A stretch of 64,000 nt of DNA from Massospora cicadina (lineage: Eukaryota > Entomophthoromycota > Entomophthoromycetes > Entomophthorales > Entomophthoraceae): positions 372,001 to 436,000 of the forward strand of contig JAKSZP010009197.1 in NCBI GenBank assembly GCA_022478985.1. The letters are read 5' to 3'. Position 1 is the stretch's first letter. Each line of letters opens with the position of its first letter. The notes beneath the pieces were generated by a model, which saw only the letters and a program-made list of their open reading frames with translations, did no database searches and was not told the DNA's origin. The position numbers and the translations under genes are program-made. Below, in pieces: positions 25,181-35,872 of this stretch.

Positions 25181-25954
25181 TAAAGAAGCTTCTTCCCATA
25201 TGGTGAAAAGTAAATTGGAGAAGATATATGAACCAGATCAACTGTGAGCTTGAACTTGCAATATACTCTGAATGAGCTGGTATCAAATTGGCTGAAGCCT
25301 TATCAAACAAAGATTCCAGCCCCTCTAAACAGGAAGTTAAGGGTACCTCCAGAGTGGGCTTCAGCAATGGAGCAAGACTGAGAGTTTGGATATTGGGCCT
25401 GTGGGGAAGATCTCCCTGAGACTTTGCTTCAGCCAAAGGAACAACTAATTCATGATCATTCTTTAACGTTAAGGACATGGTATTGTCTTTCAAGTTGGTT
25501 CTGACGTCAAACTTTCGCCACCACTCTACACCTAAAATAATGGGGTACAAGCGGTTTTTGATAGCTTAAAAGCTGTCAGCCAATGTTATTTGCCAACTTG
25601 ATAATCAACTAACCCCAGAACTTTCAGCATGGGAATACCTTGGGAAGCCCTTCCCCTAACCATAACACCCAGCAAGTAACTCAGCTCAAGGTAGTCGGCT
25701 AGATTTTGGTCAATAAAATTCTCAGAGGCTCCTGTATCCACCAAAATAGTTGTGCTTATTTTCCCTAAAGGGGATGAAATGGTATCAGTCAACAAAAAAT
25801 ATCCATAATGATCTTTATTTATAGCAGACTTCGTCAACACTTCACTATAAAAATATTCTTCAGGCATAAGCATGCCTCCAAGGTATGTTTTCGCATCATA
25901 GAATGGAGGGGGATAGGTGGCAACTCTTAATACTGAGGTCACATATCCTACCAT
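25170..25954 (-). pseudogene. Retropepsin and linker of element D
   Basis: 25954-25586 (minus) holds TTILVDTGASENFIDQNL with an intact DTGAS active site, so this part of the protease looks undamaged. 25550-25170 continues, after a stop and shift, with MYPIILGVEWWRKFD, the usual ILG-x-x-W end of the retropepsin fold, then a linker towards RT. Confidence 0.85.
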
Positions 25955-25984
25955 ATCTTCAGTAATTGCATAAACATTCTTATA

Positions 25985-26563
25985 TTAAATAAGTAGCTCC
26001 TTTTCCACCTCCTGTGTTCTGCAGATCATGATAGTGGTCAAGAGTGGGTTCTCTGGGGTATTTTGGTATAATGAAACAAGTTCCATATCAGAGCCATAAG
26101 ATAAGATATTAGGCTTGTTTTTATGTAAGGAAACACCGTTATAAAAAGTATTTTGGGCTGCAAACAACCCCATACTTATTTCTGTGACGGATTGTGCATT
26201 GTTATCCAAGGCAATCACCGCCAGGCCCTTTGTTGATGATCCCACCTGCACCGTCCAAACGTGGTGCCAAGGTAAGCCATTTAATTGTATTGATTTTTGT
26301 TAATTTCAGTAGAAATTTAGGGAATCATGAATCCCAGATTGCAAAGCGTCTATATCCGCCATGTACAAGCAAGAAGGATGGGTACTTTCCCAGTTGGGGG
26401 TAGCGAGAATAACGCCAAGACTTCCTAACCATCAATCATATGATAAAACAGAGGTGAGCCCCATTGAGGCCATGACAAATGGCAGGCGCATCCAATTCAC
26501 ACTCAGCAAAAGCCCCACATGGATAGTTCTAGTGCATGCAAGTAAAAGAGGTTGGTCAACTAA
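25985..26563 (-). other. Short gag-region remnant of element D
   Basis: About 580 bp separate the 5' LTR from the protease. The 88-codon ORF 26251-25985 has no zinc knuckle or capsid motif that I can see. A full gag does not fit, so a deletion is likely. Directly after the LTR the minus strand reads TTAGTTGACCAACC; there is no TGG that would mark a standard tRNA primer site. Confidence 0.5.
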
Positions 26564-27463
26564 TGTAAGGAGAGTGTCTGTAACTCTCCCATTCCCAGCG
26601 AGGTGGTGCAAGATGCACAGCCACACCGCCAGGGAACTAATCATTATGGAAATGGTAAACAGGGCACCACAAAGGATGCCAGAGCCAAAGTAACATAATT
26701 CACGGGTGGATAACGTAGTATAGAGTAGTTGATAACAAGAAAGCAGTAATACTTGAGTGGACCCCATGGGGGAGCCCCTAACCAAGTGAAGATCTGTGCT
26801 GGGAGGTTTGGGTGCCTCAGTATGGAGGGTACCAATGGGGCCCAATGGTGCACTTGATCTTTTAGAAGTTTTGAGAAAATATAATGGCCAACTTTTTAAA
26901 GACATCCACGAGGAGGTCCATGCACAGGTTCACCCAAATAACCATAAATTTAAAAACTGTAAACAATAGGTGAAATTTTATTAAAGGAACCAAATAACAA
27001 GGAAGCTTGGTCTTGAGGAATTATACTTAAACAATTGTGGGGGAATCATCAATAGATGGAAGTGGTGTTAAGTCCAGGTGCACCAATAAGCGCACGCTTT
27101 CATTGGGGTAGGGTACTATAGCTGGATATCAACTGAACTTGTGTTATCAAACTAAAGTAAGGCCAACCCAAGTTTTAATTTCAAAAATTGAATGGGTTTC
27201 AAAACCTCATTTACCAAGCAACTAAATTAGACCATCATAATTTAGAACTGAACTGGTGCGTTTTAAAGCTCAGGATGTAATGCCAGGATGTGCATCACGC
27301 GCATTCCCAGTACCAACCTGGGCATATTTGGCCAGTACCTAGCATTGTTCCAGTGTATGCTTAAGGTCAGAAAGGCCTGCCAACTTCACCTTTTTGGCCT
27401 CCTGACGTTCAGCTTTGTCCTTTTTGTTGTTTCCCACAATTATGTCATCCTCAATTTATGACA
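26564..27463 (-). repeat. 5' LTR of element D
   Basis: 900 bp, minus-strand ends TGTCATAA...CTTACA. Equal in length to the 3' LTR. See 21427-22326 for the uneven divergence. Confidence 0.92.
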
Positions 27464-27468
27464 ACTTA
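27464..27468. repeat. Target-site duplication of element D, right
   Basis: ACTTA, identical to 21422-21426. Confidence 0.85.
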
Positions 27469-27960
27469 AGTCTTGTGTCATAGATAGCCTTCAAGACAAA
27501 ATCTAAATCTTTCAAGTGGTGCTCTTTGGATTTAGAGAACACCAATATACTTCGTCCATATATGCAATACAACAACAGACTAATAATTCTTGAAGCACAT
27601 GATCAATTAAACGTTGGATTACTGCAGGGGCGATTCTTAGACCAAATGATATCACCAGATGCTCAAACTACTCATGTGGCACTTGAAAGCTGTAGACTTC
27701 TGGTGATTGGGGTGTATTAGTACTTGATGGAACGCCTCTATTGGTTTAACTTGGTAAACAGTTGCTCTCAGAAATAATTGGCAGGATGTTTTCATAAAGT
27801 GACAGGGATAAGTATCAGGTTCAATGACCTCATTTAGTTTGCAGAAGTCCAAGAATGGACTGAGATCATCAATAGCTTTAGGTACTAGAATGATAGGGGA
27901 GACCACAGATTACTTGGAGTGTACAATTAAACCAGAGCTTCAACATGAATTAAATGTGCT
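27469..27960 (-). pseudogene. RT N-terminal and catalytic part of element B
   Basis: Read on minus: SPIILVPKAIDDLSPFLDF and CKLNEVIEPDTYP (27900-27790), then CIAYMDE (catalytic box YMDE at 27551-27562), then after a 2-nt insertion LVFSKSKEHHLKDLDFVLK and DTRLK, where element D cuts in. Reading resumes at 21421. Confidence 0.85.
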
Positions 27961-28199
27961 TTTATAACGCCTCCTTTAATCTTTGGCCCAAAGTATAGAT
28001 TTGGCATCCTTGTGGCAAGTCAGAGTCTGCCTTGAACTAGCTATGAGAAAGAATGGACCACAAGCGTCTAATTTGAGAAGTTCACAGGCCCTCAACATAA
28101 TGTTAAACTTAGAATATTCTTAAAAGAAGGCGCTATTGGTGGATTCTCTGAACAATTCTCCAATTTTATCTGATGTAGACTCATAGGTTGTGGGTTTTA

Positions 28200-28354
28200 C
28201 TGAGTGGCTAAGGAATTAATAGATTAAATGGTGACTTCCTTATTTAGCACATTGATTAGGGAGAAAAATGGTGCCCCATCTATCCCCAGAATCATGGTGT
28301 AGGTTATGTGGTTTAGGGTGGAAAAGTTTTCTTAAAACATTTGTTCCTTTTGGC
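28200..28354 (-). pseudogene. Protease C-terminal part of element B
   Basis: Read on minus, about 28325-28265 gives NHITYTMILGIDGAPFF, the ILG(I/M)D region that closes the retropepsin fold. The N-terminal half lies beyond LINE-2 at 33678-33840. Confidence 0.65.
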
Positions 28355-28371
28355 TAATTTTGATAAAACTT
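28355..28371. repeat. Target-site duplication of LINE-2, 3' side
   Basis: TAATTTTGATAAAACTT, repeated exactly at 33661-33677. Confidence 0.9.
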
Positions 28372-28372
28372 T

Positions 28373-28402
28373 AAATTTAAATTTAAATTTAAATTTATTG
28401 CG
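28373..28402 (-). repeat. LINE-2 3' tail, (ATTTAA)n
   Basis: On minus the element ends AATAAATTT followed by about four TAAATT-type units up to the TSD. AATAAA could also serve as a polyadenylation signal. Confidence 0.8.
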
Positions 28403-28561
28403 GGGAAGGCCGACCATGGGACGGACACTTCTGAATATGACTCAGACGAGACAAAACTCAGTACCAGGTGAGGCACCCCAGAGAAGCGATGCTATCTCTT
28501 GTTGCCAGCGGGAACGCCACTTATGGGAAGGGGGAGGGAACGTGTGTAGGGGGCGTAGCCA

Positions 28562-31500
28562 CTATTGAGCACGTGTGGAGGAAGGGGTCTGATTTGATGA
28601 ACCAGACTGGGAACCAGGAGGAGACCAGCTGCCGGCGACGTGGTGGGAGATATCCAAACATCCACGCTTGAAAGTGATCCACCAAATGAGACCAGAATCT
28701 GTGGACAGCTTCAGGGAGGGTGGGGATGGATCCGGCGATGGCATCCAAGACAATCGTGTGGACAGTCCACATGGCGATTGCAACCACCAGAGCACGAAGG
28801 GAGGGTGGAAGGGGGAGGCCATTGATGAAGCAAACATATCTCTTGACAGACTGAAGGGATGTGTTTGATCCTGGCCTAGCAGACGTTGGACTTCGCGCCA
28901 TATTACTTTAGAGGTGGGACACTTCTCCAGGCGGTGAAACAGCATTCCATACTGGCCACACACGACACAGGATGAGTGTAAAGCATTAGAGCGCTCATCT
29001 GTACGATACACCCGCCTCAGGCAGCGCCACACATGGGAACGGACTTGAGGCTGCAACAGAGGATGGTGTGCGTATTTCCAGATAGTCTTTTGGGTCTCAG
29101 TGGAATAAGGGATGTCCATCATGTCCAGGTAGTCCAACCTGGATAGGACTTGGGGTCGAATGGGGATCACGCCATCATGGATGGGTAGCCCCTGTACCTC
29201 TTGTGTGAACTGAGGAGAGGGGCAGCCTCTTTGGGTTGTATGTCCACTAATACAAATTCTCCACTCTGCGCTTCGCATGGAGAGTAGGATTCGTTTGTAG
29301 TGGGTTTTGGTCCCGTGAGGACCTGTGGCTGATGTGTGTGATGCGAGGTATTTCATCAGGGAGTGGGGGTTTGATGGATTGTTGAGGCCCAAGGCTCGGG
29401 AGAAGTTGGAGTGGGCCGCGCGGGACCAGTGTTGGGATGGGAGTGTAGGAGCAGTGACGGCCGCAATCCAGGTGCCTAGGATCTTGGCGGCATGGGCTTT
29501 GAAGTCAAGTAGGCCCATGCCACCATGATGATGAGGGCCAAACATGACCTCTAGCCGTACTGGTGGAGGGCGGCCTGACCAAAGCCAACCTTTTAGCAAA
29601 GCATACAGGGATTTGAAGAAGCTTGGTAAGAAGGGGATGGCGTGGGCTCCAAACCAGACTTTGGATAGGAGCATAGAGTTGGCAAGAACAACCCTGCCAG
29701 TGAGGGTAGTAGGGTGGGCTCTGAGAGAGGCGATTCGCTTCGTCACGTTGTCCAGTATATGGCCCTCCATTACTGCTGACGCGTATCCTCCTGCCTCCAA
29801 CCACACGCCCAGATGGCGTACCAGTCCTATGGTAGGTTGCGGCACAAAGGGGAGCACCAGTGGAGCGGTGTGTTTTGAGTTAGTAAGGCGTGGACTTGGG
29901 CGAGCAGCTGGGCTGGGTTGGGAACTACTTGCTGGGGCCCAGCAGTTCTGAAACCAACCAAGGAGGATGATTTCGGTTTTGGAGGCGTTCAGTGCCGCGT
30001 TGCTTACCCGGGAATATTCCTGGATGAGGGCTTCAAGCGCGCATGCATCTTATTATTAGACACCCCCACCACGCAATCATCTGCAAATGCCATCATCTTG
30101 ACTGGGGTTTGGCCTGGCACATGGACCCCAGTGAGTTGGGCATTCACATTTCGCAGTAGTGGGTCAAGGCTGAAGTTGTATAAGAGTGGGCTCAGGGGGT
30201 CCCCTTGTCGCAGGCCCCTTTGAGGATGGACTACATCCGTTAGGAAACCTGGGCCGCGCACAGCCATTGTTGCAGATTCCGTGAGCAGCATCACCCAGTT
30301 AATGAAGCGGGGAGGTAGGCGGAATTGTTGGAGGCAGGCCCTAAGGTATTCCCAGTTTACTCTATCATAGGCCTTCTGATGGTCCAAGAATACAAGTGCC
30401 CCAGAGGCTGTGGACTGACACACATTAGCCACAGTGTGCACGTTATCCCAAATCGACCTTCTGGGGATGAAACCGAATTGTTCTGGAGAGATGGTGGCAG
30501 ATGCTACAGTCCCTAAACGGTTAGCCATGATTTTTGTTAAAATTTTGGTGTCTGTGTTTGTTAGAGAAATGGGGCGCCAGTTGGCTAAGTCTAGCCTATC
30601 CCCTTTCTTGAAGAGTGTGACTGTAAAAGCCTCATGTCCTCCTGGTAGGAGGCGCGTTTCCAACAGGCTTTGGTTGAGTGAGGCTAGCAGCAATAGGGAT
30701 ATGTATTTAAAAAAATTTTTTGTAGAACTCATATGGAATGCCATCTGGGCCTGGGCATTTTCAGTTTGGTGCACCGCGAATGGTAGTCCATAATTTGTTC
30801 AGAGTAATTAAATTCATTATTTCCGGGTATCAGAAAATGGTGCAGATATGAGCTCTGTTGAGAAATTCCACCATTTCAGCCAGCTGAATTGGTTCGGCTC
30901 GGTATAACTTGGAGTAATATCTTTGCATTTCGATTGCCACTTTGGCCAGTTTGTCCACGATAGAATTATCTGATCTTCGCACCTGTGTGCAGGCCACGCT
31001 CTGGCATGGTGCAAAAAAATTTTTGAAGAAGTATGCAGTGCGCTTGTCACCTTTAGTGATGCATGTGGCCCTGTATTGGACACAAACCCGATGTTTGTGT
31101 TGCCTTTCAAGTGAGTTGAGGTGGGCTGCTGCCTCCGCCCACTTCTGGCCCCATGCAGGGCTATATCCTGAGGCTGGAATGTTGGACTCCAAGTGGGCCA
31201 ATTCCGCCAGCGCGCGCAATATAACTGCTGATGTGGCTCATGAGCGTCTGGATGAGAGATGGCGATAGTGGCAGATGGTGTCTTTTTTGAAAGTTGCCCA
31301 TGTGGAAATGGGGTCTGCACAAAATGGTGCAACAAACAAATTTGCCAAAGTTGCCTCTTCCACCCACGTGGAAAATCCTGGCAACGCAAGTTTGGGGGGT
31401 GGATTTTGCACCAATGTGGGGCCTTTGCAACTGTGACGGGTAAGTGGCATGTTATCGAGACCAGTTGGTGGTCGGAGAATTCCATTTTCGTTGTTTTGAA

Positions 31501-32151
31501 GTGGGAGATGTGGGGTTGGAATTTCGGTGGCACTAGAATAAGGTCAATGTGGGTCATGGACCTTAATTGGCCATTGTGGATGTGGGGACGCATCATGTTT
31601 TTGAGCAGTGGGGCATGTCATGGCAGCGCATCCATTAACCCAAGGGTGGCTTTTAGAATGCGTAGTTCTACGTGACCCTGTGGGGCGTGGGGTGAGGGCG
31701 GCCACCGGTCCATTGGTGAGGTTAGCCAACAGTTCATGTCACCGATTAGGAAAGAATCGGGGGGTAGTGGGAGGGATTTGACCGATGAGAAAAATTCCTG
31801 ACGCTCTTGTGCACCGTTTGGGGTGTAAATGTTGACAATTGTGTGTGCAACATTGGCCCATGAGAAGGTGACAACGAGCACTCAGTCATTTAGGAATGTT
31901 TCTGAAGATGTAAATTTGAAAAAATTGTTTTTCTGAATTAGCACCCCACAGTGCTTCGACCAAAAGGATAGGGATGGTAGGAGCATTGTTTTCCAAGCAT
32001 CCTCAGAACCTTGTGGACAGTGGGTTTCCTGGATGGCCAGGATATCCACGGGTAAATTATTTTGTAAAAAACTCAGTTTCCTAGCCCGGGACAGGGAGGC
32101 CTTGAGTCCAGCGATATTCAGCATCCCTAGAGTGAAGGTTTCCCCCATCAC
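28562..32151 (-). pseudogene. LINE-2 ORF2: endonuclease-RT
   Basis: About 1195 codons. The endonuclease has TLGMLNIAGL, AIQETHCPQ (catalytic Glu), LIGDMNCWL and EFSDHQLVS (Asp/His). RT has FIPRRSIWDN, HQKAYDRVNWEYL, RQGDPLSPLLYN and FADDCVVG (FADD at 30076-30087). After RT come conserved blocks LGVWLEAGGYAS and GGMGLLDF, then the Cys-His motif CVVCGQYGMLFHRLEKC near 28985-28935. No RNase H was found. Frame is kept from 32151 to about 30040 with in-frame stops at 31884, 31620 and about 30817-30775; a one-base deletion near 30045 then moves it to the frame that is open from 29857 to 28562. The enzyme nicks target DNA and reverse-transcribes the element RNA there. Confidence 0.9.
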
Positions 32152-32154
32152 ACC

Positions 32155-33496
32155 TTAGGTGCGAGGGGGTGGGCCCCCTGGCCCACCAGCCTCTTCCAGG
32201 TCCCCACAGGCTTTCACAGCAGTGCAGGTATTAGCAGCAACACTATCGGGGTTTTTGTTAATTTTTGCGGAAAGAGTCGCGTTGGCTTTGGCCTTCGCTT
32301 TTTGTTTTCCCGACGTCGGACGAATTTTTTGTGGTGCGGATAAGTTCAGTGCACCGTTGAGTGGGGCAAAAAAATTTTTTGGTTGGGATAGGTCCCAAGT
32401 CAGTTTCAACTGGGGCTTAGGTGCAGCGATTGGGTGAGATCAAATCTCCCATCGGATCCTCAGATTGAGTGGCCCATTCAGCTTGGGCCTCCCAATCTGA
32501 TTGGGTGATGGATTCCCGAGTTGCTTCCGCTGTGAAGGTCTCCATGTCCTCCTGGCGTTGTGAGTGTGGGATGGTGGTGGTGACCTTGGCCGCTCCCTTG
32601 GCCACAGTCCTATGGGCCTGCTTGGCCTTCTTCTGCTCCTGCGGGGAGATGGGCTTTACCAATAGGTAGCAGCCTTGTGCTCCCCACGGGAAAGCCTCTT
32701 TGGTGCTTGTGGTTGGTTTGTAGTGCGCCTCTCCGCTGGCCATGGCCGCCGAGGGGTGCTCTTGGAATGTAACGCCCTCTTTAATGGGGCACGCATGTGC
32801 CTTATGGCCAAACGCATCACAGTGGGTGCAAATGGGGGGCGCGCTGTCCACAGTTACCCGGAATGGGTGGGTGGTGTGCCCTGTGATGTCAATAAAGGTG
32901 GAGTGCAGGATCTGGGTTAGGTCCTTCGCGATCTCCTCAGTTGGGGTCAGAACTGCGATGGCTTTGCTGGTGCACAGGTGTGGCATCAGCATGAAACGTT
33001 GCATTTTGAAAGATTGTATTTTGCCATATATGGTGAGACCATCTTTCAGGTGTTGCTCCAAAATATCACATTTTACTGTAGTAGGCAAAAAGTCAAACGT
33101 GAGGAAAATTTGGTTTGATTTTGTCCATCTGGTGCATTTAGTTTCGATGACCCATTGCCCTTTGGGGAGGTTGACCACTACGCGCACCGCTGCAGCCTCG
33201 TCTGCTGCTAATTTGCTTTCAAAACCTAGGTCCAGCCAACTGTGCAACATGGAGTGAGGTGCAACGTACACCGCGGTTGGGAAAATTTTGTGTACATCTT
33301 CACAAAATTTTTCCCATAGGGCCGTTTTTTGGATGTCCAGATACACACAGACTCCAAATTCCACCGATGAAAGTGGCTGGGAATGTGGCATGTTGATGTA
33401 CTGGTTGCATCGTGCTTGCCACACGAGTATCTCCGGGGAAATTGTGACCGCCAGTTTTTTAGATTTTTTTCTATTCTGCCGGATTCTCCGGGGCAT
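32155..33496 (-). pseudogene. LINE-2 ORF1: CCHC RNA-binding protein
   Basis: Starts MPRRIRQNRKKSKK, a basic N-terminus. 359 codons are open to a stop at about 32417, where LINE-1 has a sense codon; a shift in an A/T homopolymer near 32370 restores the rest, to 32155. A single zinc knuckle CTHCDAFGHKAHAC (C-x2-C-x4-H-x4-C) lies near residues 220-235. The C-terminal part is rich in Lys, Ala and Thr. ORF1 proteins of L1-like LINEs coat the RNA. The stop of ORF1 and the start of ORF2 are almost adjacent, which suggests coupled translation. Confidence 0.85.
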
Positions 33497-33660
33497 TTTC
33501 GAATGTTAGAGGCCGCGGGCCTTCCGCCTGCTCCTCTTGCCTTGCTTGCCCAACTGCTCCCAGACATGGGCGCAGACTAATCCCCTCTATGAGATTATCA
33601 AACTAGATTTAGTCTTGAATTGAATGGGTTGCAAAAGTGTTTGCAACGAGAAAGAAAAGT

Positions 33661-33677
33661 TAATTTTGATAAAACTT
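33661..33677. repeat. Target-site duplication of LINE-2, 5' side
   Basis: Exact copy of 28355-28371. Confidence 0.9.
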
Positions 33678-33840
33678 ACTCACTTTCCAAATGGTAACAG
33701 ATTCAGTATAGTTGGCTAAAGTCACCTCATCTGCATCATTTAGAAATAGATTTATTTTTTCTCTAATTTAAGTTTTAAATAATTTCCATGAGCCAAGTGT
33801 CTACTAAGGCGGTCACCTTTTTTACTTGGGTTTGTTGTAA
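33678..33840 (-). pseudogene. Protease N-terminal part of element B
   Basis: Read on minus near 33815-33775: TALVDTW in one frame and GNYLKLKLE in the next, together resembling a retropepsin active site (LVDTGAxGNYL) broken by a small indel. It ends at the LINE-2 TSD. Confidence 0.6.
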
Positions 33841-34917
33841 CCTATATTAAGTAATAAGAGTAAATAGGTTTCATGTGAAGTGATTCTTTTATTGAAATGA
33901 GTACCACAAACAGGAGCTTTGAGTGAAATTTTCTCAGGAACATTCTGGACAGTCATTCAGAGTTTGCTAATTTAGTAACTTCACGCTCTCCTTCTTAGTC
34001 ACAGGCTGTTCTGTTTGGAAATTTTTAGTGATATGTAAAGGTTCAGTACCCCACGAGGAAGTCTTTTCCTTTTCTGCTCTTATGACCAAATTTCATACAT
34101 TAATTTCCGTTTTTTTGTGATTTTAAGCTGGCGCTCCACATCCATAATGCATCTTGTCTCTTCCTTCAGATTCTCAGCTAGGCGCGTCGTCACCAAGGCT
34201 GAAAGAAATCTGAATGTAAGCTTTTTCTGAACATCCATGGTAGTTTTGTAGATGTAACTATAGTTGCCTGGTCCAGAGGATGAAATAAAAGTGTGAATTT
34301 CTTCATTGTTCGTTTCCCCTAAGGTGTCGTTGTCATGGATGACCAGGCTGCATCTTGGCCCTCATTGAGACAAGCTTCTCATTCAATATGCTGGACATAC
34401 ATCAAGTTTTCATACAGAGTCTCTTGTTTATCCAGGAGATATCTAACCCAGGATGCATGTTTATCTGGTAAATATTTTTACAAAAAGGCGATTTCATCAA
34501 CAAATATTACTGTCCCTCCTACTGTCTTGTTTAGGAGACCTTGAAACAAACCTTGTCAAAAATCCTCTTGGACTCTTTCCAAGGCCATTGTTTCCAGATG
34601 TGGCTGATCATGGCTAATTTTGATTGAAGCGGTTTCCTTGTTAACAGGTATTAACAACCACCCTTTCATTATCTAATAACTTCATGCATTTGAACTCCAA
34701 TAAAAAATGGATATAAGCATGTTGGTAGGATGCTGATGCCATGAGGGTAAGAGCGTCTGAATAGGCACCTCTATTAAAGCGATCCAAATGGACCATATGG
34801 TGAGTGAATTCTAAGCAGTGTAACAAATGGTTCTTTCAAGTAAGTTACAAAAAACATGGATAGAACCAACTAGGTGATTGTCCATAAGAGGGAACTTACC
34901 CCAGAAATGAGTTTGTT
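33841..34917 (-). pseudogene. gag region of element B
   Basis: Its position between the 5' LTR and the protease makes this gag. The minus-strand ORF 34826-34641 and further broken frames carry stretches such as AYSDALTLMASASY and EPLHITKNFQ, with no zinc knuckle seen. Function is assigned by position only. Confidence 0.5.
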
Positions 34918-35458
34918 TGTCCTCATAACACTATTACTTGGGTAAATAATTCCTTGGATAAGGGTTAAAGCTATGATTAAACCCAACGGCGCTTCTTGTC
35001 TCCAGGAGAGGGCAAAGAGAAAGGCCACCACACTAATAAGTTCAGTGTCTTGATCTATGTAGTAATATCTTAGCAATAGTTTATTTAGCCTTATAATTAT
35101 AGTAAAGCTGACGAATTTCATTTATTTTAAGCTATAACTGCTTTAAAGTCTCAGAATTGGGGTAGGGATAGCCCCAATTTTTCTATATATGTATAAGAAA
35201 ATATTCAAATAAAATTGTTTTATTCTAAATGACTATTTTAGATATATGATATAAGGATTTTCATTATTTGTAAGTTTTTGGCAATCACGCCATTTTCCAA
35301 AGGTCTAAAATTTAGGCTTGTTCTATAATACGTTCAATGAGAGCCTTGTTCAAGTTTTAAAATTGGCTTTATCTCATGTTCTTATGTACCTGGATTTGTT
35401 TAAGTATGACAGTATAATTTCTCCATTTGGGTGGAACTCTACTGAGTTTATTCCCCTA

Positions 35459-35474
35459 TCTATAGGGCAAACCT
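35459..35474. repeat. Target-site duplication of SINE copy 2, left
   Basis: TCTATAGGGCAAACCT, repeated exactly at 35632-35647. Confidence 0.9.
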
Positions 35475-35631
35475 AAGGGTGGTTAACCTGGCGGGTAAAA
35501 CTGCTTCCACCCTAGTGCAGGTTTTGTTCAATACAAGTTCAAAACCTGTATGGCTAGAATAATTCTCGATGTGGTATATTTGTCCCAAGGTTGACCCAAC
35601 TTGAAGACTTTTTTCTTTTTTTCTTTTATTT
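35475..35631 (+). repeat. tRNA-derived SINE, copy 2, with TSD
   Basis: 157 bp inserted in the 5' LTR of element B. The partner LTR lacks it, which proves insertion. B box GTTCAAAAC (35537-35545) matches GWTCRANNC; the A box TTAACCTGGCGG (about 35483-35494) is slightly degraded. After the conserved CCCAAGGTTGACCC the element ends in a T-rich tail (about 35605-35631). The long TSD points to LINE-type endonuclease mobilisation, but the T-rich tail differs from the (ATTTAA)n tail of the LINEs here. Confidence 0.85.
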
Positions 35632-35647
35632 TCTATAGGGCAAACCT
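35632..35647. repeat. Target-site duplication of SINE copy 2, right
   Basis: Exact copy of 35459-35474. Confidence 0.9.
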
Positions 35648-35872
35648 TCCATTCCTTCTGCTTGGCGTTCTGTTCATTAATTTGGCGTTATCTGATGGCT
35701 TTATATCAACTGATAATATTGGATTGACCAGTGCAGGATCTGGCGGACCCCCAAAAGTATAAAAGGGCCTAAATTTGCTATTAATTTTGGTGCTATCTCT
35801 GTGCAGTCCCTAACATAGCTATTCTCCTAAATTAGGATAATGTAATGGTTAGGGCTAACTTGTACCATCACA

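Larger units (their letters stand above)
21427..27463 (-). mobile_element. Complete Ty3/gypsy element D, nested in B
   Basis: 6037 bp, two 900-bp LTRs and a 5-bp TSD (ACTTA). The minus-strand order is 5' LTR, short gag-like region, protease, RT, RNase H, integrase, 3' LTR. It interrupts the RT of element B. The internal part is only about 4.2 kb, leaving about 600 bp between LTR and protease, too little for a normal gag. Inactivating changes include an Asp-to-Asn at the first integrase catalytic position, YMDE instead of YMDD in RT, and several stops. A purine-rich stretch (AAAAGAATGAGAGGG) precedes the 3' LTR. Confidence 0.93.
28372..33660 (-). mobile_element. Full-length L1-type LINE (LINE-2), nearly intact
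   Basis: About 5.3 kb on the minus strand with a 17-bp TSD, inserted into the protease of element B. It has ORF1 and ORF2 separated by only a few bases. Only a handful of lesions are visible: one stop plus one frameshift near the end of ORF1, a few stops in the 5' half of ORF2, and a one-base loss just after the RT catalytic box. It is the youngest-looking element here and the best reference for reading LINE-1. Confidence 0.95.
18474..35872 (-). mobile_element. Old Ty3/gypsy element B, split by three insertions
   Basis: Two LTRs (18474-19243 and 34918-35872) bracket, in minus-strand order, gag, protease, RT, RNase H, integrase and a chromodomain-like end. The pol is cut at 28355/33677 by LINE-2 and at 21422/27468 by element D, and the reading resumes correctly across both gaps: protease on both sides of LINE-2, and RT (DTRLK, then LSKNDLQKTSLGF) on both sides of D. 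The 5' LTR is also hit by a SINE. Without its insertions the element is about 5.9 kb. The LTRs differ by many substitutions and small indels and no clear TSD remains, so it is old. Confidence 0.85.
34918..35872 (-). repeat. 5' LTR of element B, carrying a SINE
   Basis: 955 bp, or about 782 bp after removing the SINE and one TSD copy, which fits the 770-bp partner at 18474-19243. Minus-strand ends TGTGATGG...GAGGACA. Confidence 0.8.

Noticed and set aside
29544..29951. Plus-strand ORFs across LINE-2, including 32742-33257
   Set aside because: These are antisense shadows of the LINE ORFs on minus.
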